This document shows positions 35,533 to 43,257 of a DNA stretch of 64,000 nt, in pieces; position 1 is the first letter of the stretch, and each line of letters opens with the position of its first letter. The notes beneath the pieces were generated by a model that worked only from the letters and a program-made list of their open reading frames with translations, was not told where the DNA came from and did not search any database. This stretch comes from Chloroflexota bacterium (GTDB lineage: Bacteria; Chloroflexota; Anaerolineae; Anaerolineales; Anaerolineaceae): assembly GCA_012517865.1 (NCBI GenBank), contig JAAYUC010000008.1:1-64000 (forward strand), written 5' to 3'. The position numbers were made by a program, and so were the translations under genes.

Positions 35533-38219
35533 GCTTGACCGAATTCCTGAGGTGGTACGCGCTGGCTGTCGTGATTGCGTGGCTGAATTTGCCTCTAACC
35601 TTCCGGATGTTTAAAGCGCTGCCGGGGCGGGGATTCGCGCTCAGCCGCCCGATTGGGCTGCTTTTGTGGGGGTATATTTTTTGGCTGCTGACATCGCTGA
35701 AACTGCTGAATAACGATTTGGCCGGCCAGCTTACCGCGCTGATATTCCTGGCCGCCCTGAACATTCTTCTTTCTGGCCGCGGCACTTTAAAAGCGTTGGC
35801 CGCGTGGGTGAGGGAAAAACGGAAATTCATCCTTTCCGTCGAGCTTTTGTTCCTGGCTGGGTTCGCGCTGTGGGCTTTCGTGCGGGCAGCCAACCCCGCC
35901 ATCATCGGCACCGAAAAACCCATGGAGATGGCCTTCATCAACGCGATACTGCGGTCCCCGGGCTTTCCGCCCAATGACCCCTGGCTTTCTGGTTACGCCA
36001 TTTCTTATTATTACTTTGGCTATGTACTGGCGGCTATGCTCATCAGAGTAACCGGCACATTGGCTGGCGTTGGCTACAATCTGGTGGCTGCTATGTGGTT
36101 CGCGCTCACTGCCTGCGCGGCTTACGGGCTGCTGTTCGACTTGCTCTCTCTGCACGCAAAAGACGCCGAGAAGGACACCTCCTGGATTTTAGCCGCCAGC
36201 CTGCTTGCCCCCGCGCTGCTTTTAATCGTGTCCAATTGGCATGGTTTCTTGGATGTGCTGCACGCGCGCGGTTTGTTTTTCAGCTCGAGCGCAGACGGCA
36301 ATTTAGGTTCCGGCTTTTGGGATTGGTTGAAGTTAAAGGAAATCAGCGGAGTGAAACCGGATTATTCCTGGTTCCCGCTGCGCTGGGGTGGGGTGCAGTG
36401 GTGGGGAGCCAGCCGAGTACTGCAGGATTTTCAATTAAATGGAAACGCGCTGGAAGTCATAGATGAATTCCCGTATTTTTCATATTTATTGTCCGACATC
36501 CATCCCCATGTGCTGGGAATGCCTTTTGTGCTGGCAGCAGTCAGTCAGGCGCTGAACGCGTTTTTTGGGGGCTGGGAAGGGCGCACGCGCGTCTGGCGCT
36601 GGGAAATCCCCTGGTCTTTTCCGGAAATCCTTCTGGCAGTTCTGACGCTTGGCGGCATTGCCTTCTTGAACACCTGGGATTTTCCATTCTACCTGGCGCT
36701 CATTGCTGCTGCTCTTGTGTACCGGCGCTGGCTCTCCCACGGCTGGAGCGGCAGGCGCATCGGGGAATTCCTGCTGGTATGCGTGGGGCTGGCAATCCCC
36801 GCTGTCTTGGCGTATTTCCCGTTTTACGCGAGCTTTTCATCCCAGGCAGGCGGAATTCTGCCGAGTCTGGCCTTTTTCACGGCCGGTAAATACTTCTGGA
36901 TCATGTTCGGACCGCTGTTGGTTCCCCTGCTGTGCGGTCTGACCTGGCTGCTGTTGAAGAACAAGGCCCGGCGCAGCGTTGGCACGGCTTTTTGGATAAC
37001 CGCGGCTTTTTTTGCGGGGCTTTTCGCGTTTTCCTGGTTGATTTCGTTCATCGCGCTGCGCCTGCCAGAGCTTGGGCAGCTATTTTTGGCGCTTCAAGGA
37101 GCGGCCCCTGGGCAAAACCCGCTTACAGCCGCGCTTGTTGCCCGCCTGAAAGCGCCCGGGACTGGGATTACTCTCTTTGGGCTTTTCTTTCTGTGCCTGA
37201 CCGCTCTCATTCAGCCAAAGAACGGCCGCAGTTTGGAACCCAAAAGCCCTATGGGGCAGACCCTGACTCCCGCCGGCAGCGCGGATATTTTTGTCATTCT
37301 TTTGGTGGTTCTGGGCTCACTGCTCACTTTGGCGCCTGAATTTGTCTACCTGCGCGACCAGTTTGGAACGCGCATGAACACCATCTTCAAGTTCTATTTC
37401 CAGGCCTGGATTTTATGGTCCGCCGCGGGAGCGTATTTTACCGCGCGCCTGTTGGAAGACCGCGAACCTACCCGCCCGCACAGGAAGATTTTCCCAGCGC
37501 TGATGCTGGCGCTCGGCGCGGCAGCCGCGATATTGGGTCTGTACCGCGCTGACGAGGTTTTTGCCCGCTTTAACCAAAACCTTGGTGCGGTGGGCAGCGC
37601 TCCGCTGGATTACGTCATTCTCGGCATATTTTTGGTCGGAATTTTGTGGCTGCTGACCGAGTTCATCAGCCGGCGGCCGGCAGCCGCCCTGGCGGTGTTG
37701 TGTATCTGCGGATTCGCGGCGGGTTTGGTTTATCCGGTGGTGTCCACCTGGAACAAGCTTGGAGGAACCGCTTCGTTGGAGCGGCTGACACTGGACGGCA
37801 CCAGTTATTACCGCGAGTATTGGCCTGAGCAGATGCAGGCAGTCGATTGGCTGAAGCAGCAGCCTTTGGGCGTGATGGTGGAAGCGGTCTCCGACACCGG
37901 CGGCAGCTATACGACTTATGCTTCAGTTTCAACCTTTTCGGGCATGCCCACGGTTCTCGGTTGGATAGGACACGTAGCGCAGTGGCGCGGCGGGTATACA
38001 GAAATGGGAAGCCGCCAGGATGATATCCGAAAGCTATACAGCACAAAAGACTGGGAGGAAGCCAGGGCAATTCTCAACAAGTATAATATCGCCTATGTTT
38101 ATATCGGAGAGCTGGAAGCGCGCACGTATGCCCTGGAAGAAAGCAAATTTGCCGAAAACCTCAAGCTGGGTTTTGATTCACCAAACGCCCGGGTATATAT
38201 CTATTCACCGGAGAAGTGA
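35529..38219 (+). CDS. DUF2298 (Chlor_Arch_YYY) membrane protein
   Basis: This 896-residue protein is a paralogue of the C-terminal half of its upstream neighbour. It carries ISYYYFGYVLAAMLIRV (tyrosine cluster), EFPYFSYLLSDIHPHVLGMP and FLNTWDFPFYLALI at matching places, and the same RMNTIFKFYFQAWIL segment before the C-terminal soluble part. About 15-18 hydrophobic segments are present. The start is GTG 35529. Function is unknown; glycosyl transfer from a polyprenyl-phosphate sugar is the best guess from fold and context. Confidence 0.85.
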   Translation: MSLTEFLRWYALAVVIAWLNLPLTFRMFKALPGRGFALSRPIGLLLWGYIFWLLTSLKLLNNDLAGQLTALIFLAALNILLSGRGTLKALAAWVREKRKFILSVELLFLAGFALWAFVRAANPAIIGTEKPMEMAFINAILRSPGFPPNDPWLSGYAISYYYFGYVLAAMLIRVTGTLAGVGYNLVAAMWFALTACAAYGLLFDLLSLHAKDAEKDTSWILAASLLAPALLLIVSNWHGFLDVLHARGLFFSSSADGNLGSGFWDWLKLKEISGVKPDYSWFPLRWGGVQWWGASRVLQDFQLNGNALEVIDEFPYFSYLLSDIHPHVLGMPFVLAAVSQALNAFFGGWEGRTRVWRWEIPWSFPEILLAVLTLGGIAFLNTWDFPFYLALIAAALVYRRWLSHGWSGRRIGEFLLVCVGLAIPAVLAYFPFYASFSSQAGGILPSLAFFTAGKYFWIMFGPLLVPLLCGLTWLLLKNKARRSVGTAFWITAAFFAGLFAFSWLISFIALRLPELGQLFLALQGAAPGQNPLTAALVARLKAPGTGITLFGLFFLCLTALIQPKNGRSLEPKSPMGQTLTPAGSADIFVILLVVLGSLLTLAPEFVYLRDQFGTRMNTIFKFYFQAWILWSAAGAYFTARLLEDREPTRPHRKIFPALMLALGAAAAILGLYRADEVFARFNQNLGAVGSAPLDYVILGIFLVGILWLLTEFISRRPAAALAVLCICGFAAGLVYPVVSTWNKLGGTASLERLTLDGTSYYREYWPEQMQAVDWLKQQPLGVMVEAVSDTGGSYTTYASVSTFSGMPTVLGWIGHVAQWRGGYTEMGSRQDDIRKLYSTKDWEEARAILNKYNIAYVYIGELEARTYALEESKFAENLKLGFDSPNARVYIYSPEK

Positions 38220-39943
38220 TGATGAGCGAAAACGCCTCTGGTGAAGCGACTGCGCGCTGGTACACAGACGAACGCCTGGTCATCCTGGCCATCGGTGTGC
38301 TTGGCTTGCTTCTCAGAATCACAAATCTGAACAGTGTTCCCTTTAGCAGCACTGAAGCCCGCGACGCGATTGGAGCTTTATCTGCGGCGCGTTCCACCTT
38401 GGTGGGAACAGCCAGCAGCCCAATATATCAGAGCCTCACCGCGCTTAATTTTTACCTGTTCCGTGCCAACCCCTTTTTTGCCCGCCTTTGGCCTGCCCTG
38501 GCCGGGTCCAGCCTGGCATTCGTGCCGCTGCTCTGGCGGAAAAAGCTTGGCTCGCTACCTGCGGTGCTGCTGGCCGGCGCTTTTGCCTTTGATCCCGTTC
38601 TGGTGACTTTGTCCCGTCAGGCCGGCGGCGGCATTTTTACCGCGGTCGGGTTGATTTGGGCGGCCAGTCTCTTTATGAAGCGCAAACCGGTCGGACTGGG
38701 CATCGCGCTGGCAGCTGCCTGGCTGAGCGGACCCTGGTTCTGGATTGCTGTGGGCGCAAGCGGGCTTGGTTTGGGCCTTTACGCCTGGAGTCAATCCCAG
38801 GCAGGCCGCGGAAGATGGTCAGAAACCTGCCCATTCCGAACGAAAGGCTTCCGCGATGCTGCCGCGATAAGTTTTATTGTGAGCATGGTCATCATCGCGA
38901 CCGGGTTCTTCCTGAATCCAGCCGGCATCAGCGGCGCAGCGAGCGGGCTGGCTCAGTTTTGGCCTTCCTCGCAGGATTCAGGGCAGGTTCCATTAATTAC
39001 TTCGATATTCAGGCTTGCTGCGTATAGCATACCGGTTTTGCTGCTCGCCCTGCCTGCCGCGCTATCAGCCTGGAAGGAAAAAAACAAACAAAATCAGATT
39101 ATCAGCCTCACGGCAGGCCTGGTGCTTATCAGCGTGCTGCTTTTCCGGCGGTTTGGAGGAGCGGGGTTCGTTCTTTTGCATTGTTTGTTGTGGCTGCTGG
39201 CAGTAGAAACGCTCACGAAACAAATTCGCCTGAACCCCGAACATAAGCATATCGCCCTGGCGGCCTTTATCCTGGGGATTTCGGTAGGGGCATACCTGGC
39301 ATTGACCGCAAAAAAGCTGGTGAATCCGGTTCAAATCGGCTACAGCTTTGGGCAAAGCGCGATTGCCTTGATTCTGGGGCTGCTGTTGTTACTGCTGGTT
39401 TTTGTGCTCATTATGATGGGTTGGTCCTTAACCACTGCCCGCAAAGGCATTGTGAGCGCTGTAATGCTTTGGATGCTGGCTTTCATTTTCAGCCTTAGTT
39501 TTCTGGCGGTTAAACCAGACAGTTCTTTTCCGGCGCTGGCTTGGTCGGATTCCACAGTTTGGCTAAGTTCCGAGACGCAAGAATCTTTAATAGAAGAAAT
39601 TATCAGGCTTGGTAAATTGGAGCCTCAGGTGACGCGCGTGGCAATCACGGATGCGGGGCTGGAAAGTTTGCGCTGGGAGTTCCGCGACTATCAGCAGGTG
39701 GATGTCGCCGCGTCTGTGCCGGAAAGTTCCGCGCCTGGGATCATCCTCTCAAGCGCAGCTGACCCACAAAAACCATCGGATAGTTATCGTGGAATCAAAG
39801 TGTCAAATCCGGGCAGCGTCCCATGGAGCAAAATTTCTCCTGTGGAACTTTTACGCAGCGCCGTCAGCCGAAAGCTACCAGTGGAAACAATTGAATACAC
39901 ACTCTGGATCCGTCAGGATCTGATGACAGGAGCCTTACCATAA
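38219..39943 (+). CDS. Polytopic membrane protein, GT39-like
   Basis: The protein has about 574 residues and a dozen hydrophobic segments. The segment VPFSSTEARDAIGALSAARS followed by ARLWPALAGSSLAFVPLLWRKK looks like the first loop and helices of GT39/ArnT-type transferases, but the usual Asp-Glu pair is not evident. Starts at 38219 or 38222 are both possible: GGAG at 38210-38213 serves either. It overlaps the preceding stop and, by one base, the cmk start. The function is not known. Confidence 0.7.
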   Translation: MMSENASGEATARWYTDERLVILAIGVLGLLLRITNLNSVPFSSTEARDAIGALSAARSTLVGTASSPIYQSLTALNFYLFRANPFFARLWPALAGSSLAFVPLLWRKKLGSLPAVLLAGAFAFDPVLVTLSRQAGGGIFTAVGLIWAASLFMKRKPVGLGIALAAAWLSGPWFWIAVGASGLGLGLYAWSQSQAGRGRWSETCPFRTKGFRDAAAISFIVSMVIIATGFFLNPAGISGAASGLAQFWPSSQDSGQVPLITSIFRLAAYSIPVLLLALPAALSAWKEKNKQNQIISLTAGLVLISVLLFRRFGGAGFVLLHCLLWLLAVETLTKQIRLNPEHKHIALAAFILGISVGAYLALTAKKLVNPVQIGYSFGQSAIALILGLLLLLLVFVLIMMGWSLTTARKGIVSAVMLWMLAFIFSLSFLAVKPDSSFPALAWSDSTVWLSSETQESLIEEIIRLGKLEPQVTRVAITDAGLESLRWEFRDYQQVDVAASVPESSAPGIILSSAADPQKPSDSYRGIKVSNPGSVPWSKISPVELLRSAVSRKLPVETIEYTLWIRQDLMTGALP

Positions 39944-40659
39944 TGCAAACGACAGAATTCTCGACGCGAGTACCTCAGACCATTGCGATTGATGGCCCGG
40001 CGGCCAGCGGAAAAACCACCGTTGGCGCGGAACTGGCAAATCGATTAGGATACCTCTGCCTCGATACGGGAATTATGTACCGCGCCATCACCTGGCAGGC
40101 GCTGTCCGAAGGATTAAATCCGGAAGATGAAGCAGCTATCAGCCGACTGGCCGAGTCTATTGAAATTGATGTGCGGCCGAAAAGCGCGGAGGATGGGCGC
40201 GCGTTTGACGTCCTCATAAACCATCAGGACCACACCTGGGACATTCGTAAGCCGGAAGTCAATCAGCACGTCTCGCTCATTTCCTCATATCCCGGGGTTC
40301 GCAGCGCCATGACCTTGCAACAAAGAAAAATCGCCGCGCGTGGGAAAATCGTCATGCTCGGGCGGGATATCGGCAGTGTGGTGCTGCCGGACGCGGACCT
40401 GAAGATTTACCTGGACGCTTCGCTAAAGGTGCGGGCCCGACGGCGTTATGAGGAAGAAAAGGCGCGCGGGAATGTTGTAACCTACCAAAGCGTGGTTGCC
40501 TCACTCAGGCGGAGAGATAAGATTGACTCCTCCCGTAAGTTCGCGCCGCTCAAGATTGCCGATGACGCGGTCGTCATTAATACGGACGCGCTCAGCGCGG
40601 AGCAGGTGGTCGAAAAAATCCTCGCGCTCATCTCTGCGCGGGAATCACCTGGGGAGTAA
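39943..40659 (+). CDS. cmk: Cytidylate kinase
   Basis: It phosphorylates CMP/dCMP to the diphosphate. The 238 residues begin with the P-loop region IAIDGPAASGKTTVGAELA. LCLDTGIMYRAITW, GRDIGSVVLPDADLKIYLDA and RRRDKIDSSRKFAPL are standard Cmk elements. The ATG overlaps the upstream stop (TAATG), so it is read through from the glycan cluster, an unusual placement for a core nucleotide kinase. Confidence 0.95.
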   Translation: MQTTEFSTRVPQTIAIDGPAASGKTTVGAELANRLGYLCLDTGIMYRAITWQALSEGLNPEDEAAISRLAESIEIDVRPKSAEDGRAFDVLINHQDHTWDIRKPEVNQHVSLISSYPGVRSAMTLQQRKIAARGKIVMLGRDIGSVVLPDADLKIYLDASLKVRARRRYEEEKARGNVVTYQSVVASLRRRDKIDSSRKFAPLKIADDAVVINTDALSAEQVVEKILALISARESPGE

Positions 40660-40693
40660 CTGCCCGCCGCTGGGACTTTTTCGCTGGGGGAGG

Positions 40694-40702
40694 TGCTATA
40701 AT
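40694..40702 (+). promoter_or_regulatory. Extended -10 promoter of the sensor kinase gene
   Basis: TGC-TATAAT (40694-40702) is a perfect extended -10. The start site would be about 40708-40710, only 4-6 bases before the ATG at 40714, so the message would be nearly leaderless. Confidence 0.55.
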
Positions 40703-40713
40703 TAATCCGAATT

Positions 40714-43083
40714 ATGGCCGGAACATTTTTCCACAAAATGCTCTATGCCGCGCAATCGGTTGATTTAGCGCAGCGCTTACCCATCTGGATTCTGACTGGC
40801 ATCCTCGCGGTTGCCATCCTTTATGGCCTCTGGAAAAGTCTAAAACTCCCGCTTTCTCTGCACAAAAAAGAAATCCAATGGCTGGCTCTGACGGCCATTT
40901 TGCTGCTTCCGTGCAGCTACTTCGCCCAATTCAGCCCTTTCCAGGGTTCCATTCTCAGTCCGGATGGAAGCCTGATTCCAGGCAAAACATTTCTGCTGGG
41001 ATTGATACCGGCTTTTGCAGCGCTTGGGTTTGCGGGACCACTGCCGGCGGCCGCGTTGGCTGCGGCTGCCGGGCTGTCGCAGTGGCTATTCTTCGGGCAG
41101 GATTTTGTCGCTTTATTGCAGTACCTCATCCTGATTGTCTTATTCAGCACCTTTTCGCGCCGGACGGATTTTCGCGGCAGCGGGCAAAGTGCGTATGAGC
41201 CAATTGTGAACGCTCTCCTGGCATTCGCGGCCGCGCTCCCGCTGATATTTATCATCCGGCTGGTTGTCTCACTCAATCTCGGGCAGAATGACCTGATGCT
41301 CATCAGCGAACAGTTCCTGCTGGCTGGCGCGCTGTTGCTGCCGTCGGTCATCACCGCGGGAGTATGCGCGCAGATGCTCAAGCGCTGGCTCAGCAGCGAG
41401 TGGAATCCGATGGAGTATTTGCGGGAATGGGAAACGCGTAATCCGATAAAGCAGACCATCGCGCAAATTGAACGGCTGACTCTGGGACGCTACGACCATC
41501 CCCTGGCGTTTGAGGCACACAGCCCGGGCGAAGCCAGGCTGGCCAAAGCCTTAGAGGAATTGCGGGAAAATTTACGCCTGCGCAACGATACCCAATCCCG
41601 TTTACTCTCGTTGGACCCATCGCACTATTCGCGGGAGGGCTACGACCTGGTGCTGTCCTCCATCCTCCGGGCGGCCTTAGGCCGTGACGCGTCCACTGCC
41701 CGGCTGATTTTGCTCAGTCCGGGCGGTGCCGACCAGCAGCCAGAGATGCGTCTGCGCCTGGGGCAGGGCGACCAGACCCGCGTGTATGCCTACCTGGACG
41801 CGATGATTCTTGACAAGCTCGGCAGCCAGGACCAGTTAATCCTCAGCGACCTGAAAGTGGACCAATACTTTGGATTATCCTCCGGGATGCCTTATCCGCA
41901 GTCCATCGCTGCTTTGCGCCTGAAAAACGAAGAAATCACCCAGGGCATCCTGTGGGTGGGCTTTGAGCAAAATCACTGGTTCTCGCAGGAAGATATACGT
42001 TTCTACCAGCAGCTGGCTTACCGCGCTTCCGCGGTATTAAACGCCAAAGAGCAGTACGCGCAGCTGCAAAATGAAAAAGCTCTGCTTTCTGCCGTGCTGG
42101 AGTCTCTTCCGGAACCAGTGGTCGTCATTGATAACTCCGGAATCGCCCTGCTGGGCAATGCCAAAGTCTGGCAGCTGTTTGAAGCCAATGGACAGCAAGA
42201 TAAAAAAATCGTCCAGCTGCGGCAAGCTTTGCCGCCCGCGGCGCTGGCTGAAGCAGTCAATGGAGATTTCGGTAAAACTTTTGTAGTTCCAATTAAAAAC
42301 ACGGAGTATGAAGTCGAGGCGCTGCCGCTCAATCCAACCAGCGGATTACACGGCCGGCTGCTAATATTTAACAGCACATCAGCGCAAAAGCGGCTGAACC
42401 TGCAAAAGAACGAATTCGTCACCAACATCAGCCATGATTTGCGCTCTCCGCTTTCCCGCATGCGCGGATACATCAATCTGCTCGAAAACATCGGAAACCT
42501 GAGCGAAGAACAGCAAAAGTTCATTGACCGCATTAAGCTGAGCATCGACAATATGTCCAGATTGGTCAGTAAAGTGCTCAGTATCGAAATGCTGGATTCC
42601 GCCGAATTTGTGAAAGCTACCAACTTTGATGTCAAGGAGATGATTGAAGAGGCGCTCGCGCTATTGGAATTGCAAGCCACGCAGCGGAAGGTTACGATTC
42701 ACACCGATTTTTCAGGGCTCAAGAATCCGCGCGTTACCGCGGACCGGCTGCTGCTGCATCAGGCGGTGTTTAACCTGATAGAAAACGCCATTAAATTCAG
42801 CCCCATGGGAGGAGAAGTGGCGGTTCGGGCGTCGAAAGATAACGCCAGACTTGTCATTTCGGTGCAAGACCACGGCAAAGGCATTGCGCCTTTGGACCAG
42901 CCCAAGCTGTTCACCCGCTTTTTCCATGTGGAAGAAACCGACAATCCTGAAAGCTATGGACAGGGTTTGGGGCTGGCAATCGCGAAATCCGTGGCGGACA
43001 AACATGGTGGTACAATAAAAGTCCAAAGCCAGTTAGGTGAGGGCAGCACTTTTACTTTGGAAATACCTGTCAGAAAAGGATAA
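40714..43083 (+). CDS. Membrane sensor histidine kinase with GAF- and PAS-like regions
   Basis: The protein has 789 residues. About six to seven hydrophobic segments occupy the first 230 residues. A HAMP-like/helical linker, a GAF-like region (about 300-450) and a PAS-like region starting with LLSAVLESLPEPVVVIDNSG follow. The transmitter has His574 in FVTNISHDLRSPLSRMRGY, then NLIENAIKFSP (N box), DHGKGIAP (G1) and GQGLGLAIAK (G2). No response regulator gene is adjacent, so the partner and signal are unknown. There is no ribosome binding site before the ATG. Confidence 0.9.
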   Translation: MAGTFFHKMLYAAQSVDLAQRLPIWILTGILAVAILYGLWKSLKLPLSLHKKEIQWLALTAILLLPCSYFAQFSPFQGSILSPDGSLIPGKTFLLGLIPAFAALGFAGPLPAAALAAAAGLSQWLFFGQDFVALLQYLILIVLFSTFSRRTDFRGSGQSAYEPIVNALLAFAAALPLIFIIRLVVSLNLGQNDLMLISEQFLLAGALLLPSVITAGVCAQMLKRWLSSEWNPMEYLREWETRNPIKQTIAQIERLTLGRYDHPLAFEAHSPGEARLAKALEELRENLRLRNDTQSRLLSLDPSHYSREGYDLVLSSILRAALGRDASTARLILLSPGGADQQPEMRLRLGQGDQTRVYAYLDAMILDKLGSQDQLILSDLKVDQYFGLSSGMPYPQSIAALRLKNEEITQGILWVGFEQNHWFSQEDIRFYQQLAYRASAVLNAKEQYAQLQNEKALLSAVLESLPEPVVVIDNSGIALLGNAKVWQLFEANGQQDKKIVQLRQALPPAALAEAVNGDFGKTFVVPIKNTEYEVEALPLNPTSGLHGRLLIFNSTSAQKRLNLQKNEFVTNISHDLRSPLSRMRGYINLLENIGNLSEEQQKFIDRIKLSIDNMSRLVSKVLSIEMLDSAEFVKATNFDVKEMIEEALALLELQATQRKVTIHTDFSGLKNPRVTADRLLLHQAVFNLIENAIKFSPMGGEVAVRASKDNARLVISVQDHGKGIAPLDQPKLFTRFFHVEETDNPESYGQGLGLAIAKSVADKHGGTIKVQSQLGEGSTFTLEIPVRKG

Positions 43084-43120
43084 ACGAAGGGGGAAAAGCG
43101 CAGGAAAGGCGATAATTTGC

Positions 43121-43150
43121 TTGACAGGAAAATAAATTTCTTAGTATAAT
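43121..43150 (+). promoter_or_regulatory. Strong consensus promoter of rpoC
   Basis: TTGACA (43121-43126) and TATAAT (43145-43150) are both perfect consensus boxes, separated by 18 nt. Transcription would begin near 43157, about 100 bases before the rpoC start. Confidence 0.85.
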
Positions 43151-43172
43151 AATAATTTGCATGATTAAACCT

Positions 43173-43227
43173 AACACACGAAATACGCAGAATCTGAGAA
43201 AAAACTTCTCAGCTTCTATTTTGTGTT
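43173..43227 (+). promoter_or_regulatory. Nested hairpin in the rpoC 5' leader
   Basis: AACACA (43173-43178) can pair with TGTGTT (43222-43227), and extra A-T pairs extend this stem. Inside it CTGAGAA (43194-43200) pairs with TTCTCAG (43206-43212). The structure lies between the promoter and the GGAGG ribosome binding site. It is a possible site of feedback or transcript stability control. Confidence 0.45.
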
Positions 43228-43257
43228 GATACCTTCTCTCACGACTTGGAGGCGCGC

